Part shown: piece by piece, positions 1 to 12,165 of the stretch
How positions within the stretch are numbered: the first letter of the stretch is position 1
Layout of the letters: every line of letters starts with the position of its first letter
DNA from: Emydura subglobosa
Taxonomy: Eukaryota > Chordata > Testudines > Chelidae
Assembly: GCA_007922225.1 (NCBI GenBank)
Contig: ML679961.1
Location: 64,236,249 to 64,300,248 of the forward strand
Direction of reading: 5' to 3'
Length of the DNA stretch: 64,000 nt
Made by a program: the position numbers and the translations under genes
The notes under the pieces: generated by a model
What the model saw: only the letters and a program-made list of their open reading frames with translations
The model's database searches: none
What the model was told of the DNA's origin: nothing

Positions 1-1680
1 TTCCAGTTTTCTCTGACTGATCTAAGATTCTCTAATGGGTTGCTTGCTCTTGAAACAAACTTCTGGCTACTGGCTTGGGAAGCCCAATAGCAAGTTTTAT
101 GCCAGTATGACATAAAAATAGTATTCTTCATATAATCTCAGAACTTCCTCATACAATCAGTTTATTTATTCACAAAACAAAACTTTTTAAAACTTTGGCC
201 TATTTAACACTTCAACTACTTAACTGTACAGCTGACTGTAGAACACATGAGTTCAAAAACTACTGCTACATGGTTCTGATATGAATTGCTAAAAAGATTG
301 TCTAGGATGCCTTCTTCCAACTATATAAAAGATTGCTGCTTCAAGGCTATGATTGGAGAAATAAGGTCTCTAGGCTCTTAGAAATGCAGGAAGCTCAGCT
401 GCTGCTGTATGCTGCCACTCCTGTCCAGTGGGTCTCTGAACTCTCCACCCCAAACTTCCTCTCGTTTATTTTTTGACAATCTGTTCAGCTCTATAGAAAA
501 TTCATGTATTCAAAGTACAAGCTGCTAGAGAGCCACTTTTTCTCCCAGACACCTAACAGCATTGGAAAGTTGTTCTGCACTCAAAGTTCTCTTCCCTGTA
601 GCGACAATCTTCTACATCAGTTCATACCGTACAGCTGTGTACCTGATGTGGGTGGAAGAACTCCACAGTTACGCTGCATGGTTTGAGGTATCAGTGCCCA
701 GAGCAGTCTAAACTACCAACTAACGCCCTGTATGTACTAGTGGGAAAATCTTCCAGTGCGATACATCAAGATCATTCATTAACTTCTGATATCAATACTC
801 TCACCGTATTCTTTTTAAAGGTGGAACATAAACTAGTGATGCTGTCTCATCTCCTGCCACTATGCATTACCCTCTTGATTCATGTAGTTTACATCATGTT
901 TTTCTGGAAAATGCAGTTCAGGTTTTGTATCAAACCAAGTAGACATTTTGTAGATCAGGACCTGTTGCAAGTATTCTCTTCAGTCTTGCTGCAGAGACTA
1001 CAGCATCATCTGACTAAGAAAGTGCACTGATAGCAATATGTTTACTAATTATGGTGAGCAATCCTCTTGCATGTTTATCTAAAGTTTAGCATGTCATCTT
1101 GATTGATTTCCAGAAGTCCCACTTGTTCCTTGTCTATCTTCCTCACATGGGCTCTAATTTTGTCTGCATTTTACAGCTATATTATTCCAAAATCTTGTTT
1201 TGTCATTGTACAGTACATTCTTAACTAAAGTTGTAAAGGAACTCCTATGTTCACTGCAATTTTATCAAGCTGGGACAACTGTGATTTGTACTCAACTCCA
1301 GTATCATGCAATTGGTTTTTCTGCTTATTTGTATAAGTTTGACAAAACTACTTGTAAAATTTCTTGATTTGAGTACAAATCAATGTTTGTTGCATTTGCT
1401 ACAGTATGTTGAATACAATGACAAGAAAGTAAACCTCCATTTAATTTAAGTAGGAATAGTGTAATGCCCTAAAGAGGCTTGGAGTATGGATATTCTGGAG
1501 GCCTACAAGATCTGCAACACAAAGATTGACATGCTGACATAATGCTTGTGTTGATTTTAAACAAGGAAGTACTAAGTAAACAAGTCTTTCCTCAATCCTG
1601 TAAGGTGAGTAAACATTAACTCCTTTCTTTAATAGGTGAGGAAATCTGAGGCAGAGAGTGGGGAAGCTTTGTCCGAGAGG
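1..1680. other. Gene-free DNA with unidentified coding-like remnants
   Basis: No exon that I can assign. Between about 360 and 1030 both strands show stretches of protein-like composition broken by stops. The minus strand has the better continuity, with fragments such as LATGPDLQNVYLV and VAGDETASLVYVPP separated by in-frame stops. This could be an old retrocopy or a decayed element, but I could not name a parent. Confidence 0.3.
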
Positions 1681-1835
1681 TAGTGTTGACTAGTGGCTAA
1701 ACCACAGGAGTGGGACTTGAGAGCTGGGTTCTATTCCCCGCTCTGCCACTGGCCTGCTGGGAGACCTTGGACAAATCACTTCATCTCTGTGTCTGTTTCC
1801 CCATCTGTAAAATGGGGATAATATCTCTTTTTCGT
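1681..1835 (+). repeat. MIR/CORE-SINE copy
   Basis: It has the MIR order: a tRNA-like head (GTGGCTAAACCACAGG), a core with GGTTCTATTCCCCGCTCTG, then ACCTTGGACAAATCACTTCA and the tail CCCATCTGTAAAATGGGGAT. The match to the MIR consensus is by recall. Confidence 0.75.
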
Positions 1836-4800
1836 AAAACATTTTATCCATGGTTGAAGAGTTAGTTATTAAGGTCAGAGGGAAATCTGTGGCAGGGACA
1901 AGATGGCTCTGTAACCATGTTGCATCTTGTAATCATTTGTAGTGGAGGACAAAGGGTTTGTTACAAAGCATAATGCATTTGAGAACAGTTTTAAGTTACC
2001 ATCAGCCTGTATGTTGCTCAGACTATGGTCTTTGAAATCATATGTATAATTACGTGAAATGCAATATCTATACTCTTCATGGCTGAAATGTAGACTCAGC
2101 AGTACAACTCAGTCATTCTTTAGGATGACCATTTACTTCATTGACTGCAAGTTTAATAGACCAGATGCTCTTAAGAGTAAGCGTATAGGTATGGCTGTTT
2201 CAGATGCTTTACAGAATGCTCCAGAAGTGGTAGATTGTTTAAAAATAGCTGTCCCCTTACCTGTAATGATGGAGCAAATGTTATGCACACCTTTCAGTGC
2301 TGTATTAATGATACTTTACTTAATCAGCAATCCATTGAGAAAAGTGATCAATGGGGGACAGAATATTGTCAGCCACTTTAGCTACATCTTTACCATAGTC
2401 CCAAGTTTTGCTGTCTGCAAAAAGCCCTCAGCCTATCCATAAACCAGGTCATGCAACATAGAACTCTAGTTAATATATGCTAAAACATCTCAGTAAAAAA
2501 TGGGCTTTGAGTGTCTTATACTGAAGAGTTAAATGCCACCTAGCTGCCCCCTTCAGAGTGGAATATGCAGACTAGGCAGCATACCAAAACCTTTTGAAGA
2601 GGTAAAGGTGACCTGCAAAGGAAACAAAATTGGGTTTGTGTCCTTCTTAGTGCTTTATGAAGGATAAAGAAAGCTGGAAATAAGTGTCTTTTTCTGCTTT
2701 AAAAAAAAGTCAGAAATGGTAACTGGTCTGTTGTGGAAGACTTTATAAGAAGTTGTGACATTGCCATCACAAGTTTCAAGAGACTGAAAGCAGAGCAACT
2801 GAGGGGAAGAGAATTGTAGCCAGTCTACTTAATATCTAACTCCAGTGTCTTTAACATTTGGAGAAAGGAAGCCTTTGTTAAAGATTCAACATCACATCTT
2901 CAAAGGGGGAGAGTTTGTAATAGATGCACTGAGAACCTCAAGAAAACCTCCAGCAAGACCAGACTTGACCATTGCTGATAGTTCTAAGGTTTAAAAAAAA
3001 AAAAAAAGCAGAAAACTTAAATAGCTTTCCAACCTTCCTTACACATCACATGGAAGCAAAAAAGGCACAACCAATTTTATTACAGCACTTGCATGACATC
3101 AACAAAAGCTACGCAGGGACCATTTCTATGATGTTACTAGCAGTGGGTGCTCTGAAAATGCATTTAAACATAGAAGCTTCTGACAAAAGCAAAATTACTG
3201 TGAAAGCAGAAAAAATTATCACTTCTGTCTTCAGCCATTTTGAATTAGAATGAAGTATATCAATCCTTTTGTTTACAGTTTTTACTGATTTTTTTACCAA
3301 AAAAATTCCCAGGTTTTTTGTGAAAGCTGTTAGATGGTTTAATTGCTTTTCACCCAAATTTTGGAGCCTATGCTACCCAGGACTTCTGAAATTTACATTG
3401 AAGTACCTTATATCCAGTGTAAGTAACCAGTTGGTTTATTAAAAAGAAAAGTTTTATTTGTAATGGGGATTATAGATAATTGTTTCATAAACTCATAGGG
3501 AGCACACAGTGTTTGTGTTCAATTTAAGTTCTACAGTAAACTTCATTAAATTGCTTTATAGTATCTCAGGGCTTCAGTAGGTTTGGGTACCATCTGGTGG
3601 TACTATGTATCATATAGCTAAATACAGTTGATTAAATAAACCACAGCATTTCAACTACTTTTATTTTTTCCTCCGTTGCTTTTTTGTCCTCCCTTCCCCC
3701 AGTATTTACTCAAAAATGGTGGATTTTTTGCACCAATTTTCACTTATTTAATTTTTGCAATAAACAGTGAAATTCCCTAGAAATTTTAAACAAAACGAAA
3801 ATGAAGGGCCTATAATCCAAACTAAATTATAACCTATCTATTCTAGCACAAATCTCTGCAGAGCAATCATACTCACAGCCTTGCTGGACGAATAAGTGCA
3901 ATCCAACAGCCCATGAAGAAAACTAATAGACAATGAAAGGAAGTAGTTGCTGGGATACAAATGTAATGTAATTTCAGGCTCCATTTTTCTCAACCATTAT
4001 GGAGCTATCATTGTATCTATTGGAGCCCACTGTTGCAGTGTGTGTTGCCCCTGTAGAATGGTGGAAGCACAAAGATATCTGGTTTCTCAATCTTGCTGTT
4101 TTTGCAGGATCTTTTCCTGCAGTGTCACAAACCAATACTCTAGCAAAGAGCAAGCTCACTTCTGAAACTAGTGACAGTGTGAACTGGGGCTGGTTAGACC
4201 TTTGGAAAATCCACTTATTCAGCTGCCTAACTTTAAGCAAAATTTGAAACTTTTTGACCTCACTGCATGTCTGTAAAATACACGTACATATTTTTAGTTC
4301 CTAGAGGTAGTCTGAGAATGATCACTTGAAATACATTGATTTCAAAGCACTGCTGCCAATCCTCTAACGGTTTGTCGCACACAGTGCCTTGTCTGTTGTA
4401 ATTTTATTTCACATTGGATGAATAGCACTAGCTGATGGTTGACTGAACACTGAAAAAGTGGATTTGTCACCTGCCCTGAGCAGAAATGTTAGGTTTTGCA
4501 TATTAGGAGTGACAGTTCTTTTTATTCTGACCCATTAGGGATTTCACCTGCACTGTATTTGAAAATCACTGAAGTTAATTAAAGCCCCATCTGGAGATGT
4601 TACAAGGAAACATGGGGCATCGGCAATTAGTGCTCTCATTACTGTAATCTGAACTATGCCTGTGTGAACAGGTTTGCTGGCTGAGTGTTGGGCATTGCTC
4701 CAGGAAGTAGGCTCTCTTTTTTTTCTCTTCCTAACCGTGCTCAGTTTGAGTCTGACACAAATAAAACAAGCTATGTTTTATATCCAAGCTCACTGCCCCC

Positions 4801-6539
4801 CACTGCTAGGGCGTCAGCAGGAGTTTAGCTAGCAATATGAAATCTGTATGTATGCTAGTCAGTTCTGTGATATCACCTCCTGCATTAGCCCCATAATCTA
4901 AAGTAAACCTGCTATGATATGCCTTGGTCCTTCTGTTTCCCTGCAGAGCACAAACACATGGAGAACTCACACAAAACTTCCCCAGCTGTGTTTGTGGCTG
5001 CTGTCTGCTGCAGTGCAAGCAGGGAGGAAATTGATCAAGAGAACTGTAGAGGATAGGGATTGCCAAGAAACCGTGCCCCACACTCTAAACAGTCAGAAGG
5101 ACTGTTCTGTGGGTTCCGTTCAATTCCCATTGCACACACAATGGCAGCGCTGCTGTCTCTTGGCCATGCTGCTGTTGGTTAGCAGACCACCACCAGCCCT
5201 GAATAGCATTAACTAATCCTTGTTACTTCAGATGAGCCACTGAGGTGGGGACATAGCTCTCAGTGTGGCTGTTGCTGTCTGACACTCCCTGGGTCTGCCT
5301 CCATTTTTCACTAGACTGATGACTTCCACGGATGTTTCCCAGAGGTGATGAAGGGCAAAGGTAGATTAGGTGGGGGGTCAGGTGGAATTATTGCAGATAA
5401 TGGAGCTGCCTCTTCTCTGCATGTTTTCCTCACAGTTTTCGCTTCTTTCTGCAGAAGGTGGTGGAAGGGAGCTTTGGGGCCAACGTGATCACTAATTGAG
5501 AGGGTGCAGTTAGAGATCAAATAGCATTTGCTAATAGGCCTGAGAGAGACAAAAAATCCCTCCGTCCCTAAAGAGTCCTCAATAGTACTGTAAGTGTAAG
5601 TGGTACCCCACACAAGTTGCATTAAGTGGTTTTTAAAGTGCCGGCGCTATTAATATGGCAGTTCAGTTTCTGTCCAGCAAGCTAAGGGCAATTAATTAAA
5701 AAGAATTCGCCACATTCATGGATCTTTGAAGTGTAATACTTGCACTCTCTCAAGCACTCTCCTGCTGGAGTTGGCTGGGCATTGGCAGTTGCTTGCTGCT
5801 AATATTTTGACTCTTTTATCTAGGGAATATAAACTCTGCTAAGGAAACTTCATCTGGGTCTATGTAATGAATGGTGAGAAGCAGAGATATGCATCTTGCC
5901 CACTTAGAAGTGAAAGCACAGAGAAAATTGATCTGCATCTTAAAACCTTTTAAAGATTTCTGGCTTTCAGAGTCTGATCATTTGCTCAGTGCTAGGCAAC
6001 ACAAGGCACCTTTATTACTGTTTCCCTTTCTTTATGCTGCTAGAAGTAGGGGTAGACGAAGACATGATTTAACAGATCAGCTGACATGGGCCCCGCGCTG
6101 TGAAATAAGCCCCCAGTCTGCTCCCTCCCCCCCACTACCCTTTTGGATTATTTTTGTCAGTACCCATTCCACCCTTTGGCATCTTTCTCCAGTAGCACTT
6201 GTACCCCCTGTGAGCAGCATTGGAGCCCTTTGGGGTTTTATACTCACTTTTATACTTTTTATACTCACTTTTGAGATGCTATTTGGAGGTTCTGAGCTTG
6301 TTTGCTAAGGTTACAGGTGATAGTATTACAAACACAGTTATGTGACTACAAGATAAAGTGCCCTATGAACTCCACTGATTCAGATAAAAGCTTCAGCCAT
6401 CTCACAGAGTATCCAGAATAAGATGAAGACCACAACAACTTTGCTTTCAATACCGTACCCCCCAGGTAATCAAATACACTTTACTCAAATAAATAAACCT
6501 TTGAAGAATTGTACATTAAGATATATGGAGGGAGCATGG
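1836..6539. other. Gene-free DNA, mostly unassigned
   Basis: It contains an open frame at 2059-2442 without a recognisable product, an A-rich tract at about 2992-3006 that could be the poly(A) of a decayed retrocopy, and scattered AT-rich sequence. I see no splice-bounded exon, tRNA or other RNA gene here. Confidence 0.35.
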
Positions 6540-6752
6540 GGTAGTGATATGACTTGAAGTTATATGATCTAGGTTCCGTTCCTGGTTCTGTTCCCAGTTC
6601 TACCACAGACGTGCCGTGTGCCCTCAGACAAGTAACAAACCCTGTTTTTCAGTTTTCCTCTCTACAGAAGGGAATAAAAATAATGTCCTATGTCACTGGG
6701 ATGTTTGGACACTTAATTAATAATGCCTTTGGAGATCTTTTGATACACGATG
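6540..6752 (+). repeat. Degenerate MIR/CORE-SINE copy
   Basis: The order is SINE-like: GTTCCTGGTTCTGTTCCCAG, then a CAGACAAGTAACAAACC segment matching the MIR 'caagtcacttaac' region, then TTTTCCTCTCTACAGAAGG and a tail ending in TGGAGATCTTTTGATACACG. It is divergent. Confidence 0.55.
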
Positions 6753-8761
6753 TTCTAGCAGGGCAAAGCATTACTTTTTAGTAGGAGCAGTCAGGACTCT
6801 ATTTTTGATCCATCCAGGGCAGTTTTAGCCTTTTTTTTGTTCCAGGTAAACACATACAAATTAAAAGCCTCTTCAATTTAGTGATTTCTACTTCCATGCT
6901 ACCGCACCTGAACTTCAGTGTGCCGCATGCAGAGGCTTGAGGGTATACATATTAGGACAGAACTTCTGGAAGCCCACATTTTGTAACTGTGCCCTATGTT
7001 TGTATAGTGGACAATTTGGTACATAAGAACCTGCCTGTGCACGTTTGAGCATGATGGCGTATGCAAGTGGTGGGTTAGCACATGTAAATTCTGTCACTTG
7101 AGTGGGCAAGTGATTATGCTTTAAAAAAATGGGGTTGCACATGTTTGTGTGCACAAAGCTGCATTCATACAACCTTTGAAAAAAAATTGGCCCTTTGTAT
7201 TACTGCTGGTGTTACAAGGCACAGCTCCATCAAAATCTCACACCAGTTGTGAATTCATCCTGATACGGGTTATTCAGGTAATGCACAGTCAGTGTAGGTG
7301 TTTTCCTCTAAGATTTATGTCCAATAATTGAAAAAGGTGTGGGGGTATATATTTATTGCAGCAGAGTGTGTGCTGAAGGAATCCTTACTGTAAGTTATCT
7401 ACAGCTCTGGTTCTGAACCTGAGATCATGCTCCCCACCCACGTAGGTCATCAGTAGTTGCCAGAGTAGAAAGTTTACAATCTCAACCCCATTCCTTGTCT
7501 CTCATCTTCTGGAGCAGCTTCCTCATTCACTTAAAATCTAATCTTCCTGAGAAGTGCTCCTTAAACCAATAAACGTATTCTCCATGGTGTCCCTAGAAAC
7601 ACACAGGGAACCTGTGTAAAGGATGCTGGGTGAACCTGAGGAGGACTGGTTACAAGAACTGCTGAATGTGAGTGTTAAAATCTGCAAAGTTTGAGACTAG
7701 TCGCCTGCTGTACAAAGAGACAGGAGGAGAAGATCTAGGGTGACGGCAGCTATAAGTTTTGATGAGGTGTTGCAGCATCACACAAAGACTGTTCTTTATA
7801 CTACAGCAGACAATTTGCAGGAAAAGAACACTTTCAAATGGCCTTTGAAGAGGAAAGGTTGGTGCCCAAGTGAGTTCCCTAGCATTTCAGGAAAGGTTCA
7901 GAATTTCAAAAATGCCTGGCAGACCGAAGCCAAGAAAGTTTAGAGTAAACAGTGATGTGTGAGACATTAAATGGCACTAATGAGCATTAGGTGTTTTGCT
8001 GGGGAAAAATGATTCCTTGTCTTATGTATAGTAATTATTTGAAAGATCTATTTAGCATTTAAATTGCTTAGGGGAGGGGGAGAAGCTTCCAGCAACTGAT
8101 TGCCTTGAAAAATGCTGTGATATTAAATGGGCCTCCTTGAACACTGCTTTCATCTACCCAGACAGAAAACAGAGATGACGCTTTAACTTGGGATAATTAA
8201 GATTTTGACATCTTTGGGTTGTCCTTGTCAATGGCATAATAACATACAGCATCTAGATTTAAAAATAAATAAATAAACAAAGAAAACCACACAATAGTGC
8301 GTTTAAGCAAGCTAAAAATTCCTGCATTAAACTCACTGCCTTGAAGTCTTTTGAGAGGGGCTCTGAAAGAACCAACTTGAATGCTCGTGCTTTGTAATTT
8401 TATGCAACGGATAAACATTTCAGGATGGTTTTGTACACAGCTACATCTGTCACACTTCTAACATCCTTTTCAGCCATTAATATTTCTGGATGTGATATTC
8501 TCAGATTGCACAAGCTGAGTATGGTAGAGCCAAGCCAGTACTTTGATGGGAGATCTCCAAGGCAAACCTCAGGTACAGCAAGAAGTGGCACTGGCTATTC
8601 AGTAGGGGAAGCTCTTATGTCCCAGCCTGAGGTTAGGGCTATTCAAGGTGCAGTCTTTCCACTGAGAGGTAAAATCAAAGTCCAGACCACTACCACTACA
8701 ACTTGTTCACACTCACTTCACCATTGTTTTGTTTCAGAGCCTCAGAAAATGATTCATACTC
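6753..8761. other. Gene-free DNA, nothing assigned
   Basis: I see no exon, RNA gene or clear repeat boundary. Open frames here are short and unsupported. Confidence 0.4.
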
Positions 8762-8766
8762 TAGAC

Positions 8767-9222
8767 CAGGGATGGTCAAACTGTGGTTTGGGAGCCACAT
8801 GTGGCTCTTTTACAGTTAAAGTGCGGCTCAGGGAGCCCCCTACGCCCCTGCCCCATACTCTACCTACCAGACTGGGGTGGGGTGTTCAGGGCTTCTGCCC
8901 TGCAGTGGGGGGTAGGGCTAGAGGCTTCTGTCCAGCAAGGAGGTACCTGCCAGGGCTCAGGGCTTCTGCCCCATGGGGCATGCTTGCTGGGGCATCAGCC
9001 CTGCAGGGAGGCGGGGGGTGTCTCGGGTTTTCTGCCCTGTGGGAGGCACTTGCTGGGGCTCGGGGCTTCGGCAGGCATGCCCCGTGGCACAGAAGACCTG
9101 AGCCCCACCACTCTGCCACAGGGTTGAAGCACCGAAGCCCAGCAGGCGTGCCCCGGCTCTCGAAATTCTGAAGATTGTTGTATGCGGCTCAGAGGGATCT
9201 GTAAGTTTGGCCACCCCCGCTG
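8767..9222. mobile_element. hAT-like non-autonomous transposon, 456 bp
   Basis: It starts CAGGGATGGTCAAACTGTGG and ends TTTGGCCACCCCCGCTG, inverted ends typical of reptile hAT MITEs (CAGGGGTGGCCAA type). The direct repeat TAGAC flanks it at 8762-8766 and 9223-9227; a 7-of-8 duplication is possible with a one-base shift. The interior is GC-rich with repeated GGGGCTTCTGCC-like units and open frames on both strands that are by-products of base composition. It encodes no transposase. Confidence 0.75.
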
Positions 9223-9260
9223 TAGACCTAAGAGTATTTTTGATCTGTTGTCTCTTGTCT

Positions 9261-9362
9261 TATATTGTAAGCTCTTTGGGGAAGGGACTGTCTTTTGTTC
9301 TGTGTTTGTACAGCACCTAGCACAATGGGGTCCCAGGCACTACAGCAATACAAATAATAAAG
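9261..9362 (+). repeat. Reptile L2/SINE 3' tail
   Basis: The segment TTGTAAGCTCTTTGGGGAAG, then CAGCACCTAGCACAATGGGG and a terminal AATAATAAAG run is a retroelement tail common in turtles (recall). Related copies occur at 20352-20416 (antisense) and 51640-51765. Confidence 0.6.
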
Positions 9363-9702
9363 GTAAATGTGTTTCTACCGGTTGGTACCTCGGCTGTTAA
9401 TTGCTGGTTCTAGGGCAGTCAGATACCATTGTGATGGTTGTATAAGCTGCTTCTCTTTCACTATTTGTGCAATGCCAGCAACGTGCCAGATGCTGTTTCA
9501 TTTCTATGACAGATTCTATTGTAGCACAGTTATCTTTCAATATGGACTCCATGTGCTTCTATATAGCTGTACAAGACTGCCAAGAACATTTGCCAGCCAA
9601 AGAACAAGATTTACATGCCTGCCTTTTTCCATGATAATTTATAATCCTAAAAAACAAGTGAGTAGAATTTTCCAAGGTTGTGTAGATGGGAGTTTGTATG
9701 AA

Positions 9703-9735
9703 TGTGTGTGTGTGTGTGTGTGTGTACACACACAA
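9703..9735 (+). repeat. (TG)n microsatellite followed by (AC)n
   Basis: About eleven TG units run directly into TACACACACA, giving a small inverted dinucleotide repeat able to form a hairpin. Confidence 0.9.
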
Positions 9736-9759
9736 TACAGCTGAGTGAATAACTGATTG

Positions 9760-10472
9760 TTTTGTTAGCCTGGAGTTCAGGTGGAACCAAAATGGAATTT
9801 TGGGGGGGGAATTTTTGGCAAATCAAAAAAGTCAAAGTTTGTTTCGGGTCAAACCAAAATATTTTTTTTTCCTACCACAAAATGAAACATTTTGTTTTGG
9901 GCATTTTAAACCTTCCTTGACAAAAGCAAAGGAAATGCAGAGCTCGACTGACTAACTTGGGGAGGAGGAGATGGTGGTGGCCCCCTTATCCCGAGTAGCC
10001 TAGTGGTTAGGGCACTCACCTGGGAGGGGGGGAGACCTGGATACCAGTCCCTGCTCCAATGACTATTTATACTAAGTGGAACAGATTCAACAGAAGAGAT
10101 TGAGAGCGCCCCCCCACTCCAGAATGCCTTATAGCCCACTGGTTAGGGCACTGAGATGGGAGGGGAGGAGACCTGGGTTCTAGTATCTGGTCCAGAGTGG
10201 GAACTTGAAACTAGTGAGTGGTCTAACCACTGGTCTATTGGTTTTAAGGGGGCACCACCATCACCGCCTCCTCACTTTTGCAAAGGGCCCCTTAATCCCT
10301 TGGTGAATGTAGCCATTTCATTTTGATAAAGTCAAAGCCATTCATTTTGACATTTCCAACCTTTTTTGCATTTTGACTAAAACAATTCACTAAACACTGA
10401 CAAGAATTTAAGAAATGGTTCAGTCAACCCAAATCTGCATTTTTCAGCCAGAATATTTCACCCAGCTCTAAC
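9760..10472. repeat. Composite dispersed repeat with two tRNA-like boxes
   Basis: Two partial copies of one motif, TAGCCTAGTGGTTAGGGCAC followed by GGAGACCTGG (about 9993-10055) and TAGCCCACTGGTTAGGGCAC followed by GGAGACCTGGGTTCTAG (about 10131-10195), lie between AT-rich AAATG/CATTT-rich flanks that are roughly inverted. The right edge CACCCAGCTCTAACC resembles ends of a turtle element recalled as TAGAGCTGGGTGAAA. Class uncertain: a SINE head captured in a foldback DNA element is one reading. Confidence 0.45.
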
Positions 10473-11420
10473 CCACACACGGACTTTGGCTTAGTAATAC
10501 TGTTTCAAACCTGACGCTATGGCTTTAAAAAGATTCTTAGGTACACCAGGCAGATAACAATGATGAACAACTGGGAGCAGTGTGTCTTGCATCTTGCAGA
10601 GGGTTCTGATGCAGCTGCATGCTGGTATGTCTCCAGGAGACCACTTTCAAATTGTTCAGTGCCAGGTGGAGAGGCAGAAAGGCCAAAAAGCCAGCTGTCA
10701 AGCTGAGCAAGTCCAGCACGCTGTAGAGAAAAGTCCCTCTGCTAGAATTTGAGATCTTTTCTCAAAGATTCCAGAGATGGTTCTGCTTTGAGGAAAATCC
10801 TGCCTATCAGAGTTGTTGATACACAAATGATTCTGCCTTTCGAAGAGAATCTACCATATTCGGTAGCATAGTAAGCCTGGATTGTAAGATAAAGTCACCA
10901 TGGTGTGAGCTTCCCGCTCTCAATAACAGTTGACACCTGGCTGATTTCAGCAGGAAATAGCATCTGCTTCTCAGTGCATTGATTAATTCTACCTGATTTT
11001 TGGTAGAGAACACTAATGCATTCCAAAGGCAGAGAAAGGAAACCATGGACAGGGTGACTGTGGGCTTGGACATAGGTGGACACCAAGATTGATGCAGAAA
11101 GGGTCAACAAGACACTCTTCAGAGTGTCAGTACAGTAGCCATGCAGGCTGCAAGCACAGATTTTATGTTTCTCTAACTGTAGCCCTTTCAAAGTTTTAAT
11201 GTTAGAACAGCTGAGAAACATGAATCTATTTTACAGGTTTATTAATAAAGAGGAAGAAGAGGGACTGAAGCATCCACAGGTTCAATCTTTCCTTTCCTCA
11301 ATGTCATCCCAATGTGTTGTTACTCCTGACCAGCTCTGCCTACAGCCACATCAACCACAACATCTGAGAGAACCGAACTACGGCATTACTCCTGGCCAGC
11401 TGCTTCTTTTAAAATGGGGG

Positions 11421-11511
11421 GGACAAGGTGGGTGAGGTAGTATCTTTTATTGGCTATTACCCCGCCCACCTTGTCTCTCTAATATCCCGGGACTGCATTG
11501 GCTACACCACC
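11421..11511. repeat. Fragment of palindromic turtle MITE
   Basis: GACAAGGTGGGTGAGGTAGT and its rough inverse ACCCCGCCCACCTTGTCTCT enclose TATCTTTTATTGG. This is the same family as the longer copy at 25711-25900. Confidence 0.6.
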
Positions 11512-11762
11512 ACCTCATATTTTAAAATGTACATTTTAACTTTACTCAAATCAGCAGTCAGGACCAGTTTAGGCCTGTGCTGCTTCCTACATCTCAGTGC
11601 TGCTCCCCGATAAATAATCCCATTGCATCCCTGTATTTCTTCTCATTGTGTCTGACTTTCAGCTTTTAGCAGCAGTCTGCACAAAAATTGCTTCAAATAT
11701 TAGTTATGAAATGAATGCAATTCACTTAACTCCTTATTGGTAAAGGCTATTTTAAAAACAGC

Positions 11763-11834
11763 GGGTGAAAACCTGGCTCTGTTGAAGTCAATGGCAAAAC
11801 TCTTATTGATGTAAATGGGGCCAGGTTTTCACCC
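11763..11834. repeat. 72-bp near-palindrome (GTGAAAACCTGG family)
   Basis: GGGTGAAAACCTGGCTCTGT on the left is mirrored by GGGGCCAGGTTTTCACCC on the right, around TTGAAGTCAATGGCAAAACT. It is a foldback MITE of a type common in turtles (recall). Confidence 0.7.
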
Positions 11835-12048
11835 AGAGTTATGGACAGATTGGGTTAAGAAAGGGAACTGAGATTTAAAAAAAGCCAAAGACTCAATGCA
11901 CACTTACAGGGCGTCTAAGAGAAGATTTATTAGAGAACCATAACAACAAAAATACTTCACCTTTCTACAGCATAATGCCTTCCATCCAAGAACTTTATAA
12001 AAAAATTACTGAATTAAACCTCAGCTGGTGTGGTCGGTCAATCCTTTA

Positions 12049-12165
12049 ATCTCCATGGAACAGTTTGTCACTGTGCCAAAGAGACTTTCCTAAGGTCACA
12101 TGGTGCCAGAACCAAGAATAGAACACACTTCTCCTGACTCCCAGTCCCCTGTTCTAGCCTAATGG
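12049..12165 (-). repeat. MIR-like SINE, antisense
   Basis: TTCCTAAGGTCACATGGTGC and GACTCCCAGTCCCCTGTTCT match the inverted MIR/CORE-SINE body (aaggtcacac ... gactcccagtc). Confidence 0.5.

Noticed and set aside
2059..2442. 127-codon plus-strand open frame as a real gene
   Set aside because: No recognisable domain, no exon borders, and surrounding frames are broken; kept only as a possible relic.
8425..9171. 248-codon open frame, the longest in the window
   Set aside because: Most of it is the GC-rich interior of the hAT-like element at 8767-9222; the translation is Gly/Ala/Pro-rich repeats.
9993..10195. Functional tRNA genes
   Set aside because: The two A-box and B-box-like motifs are not followed by a cloverleaf that I can fold; they fit a SINE head.
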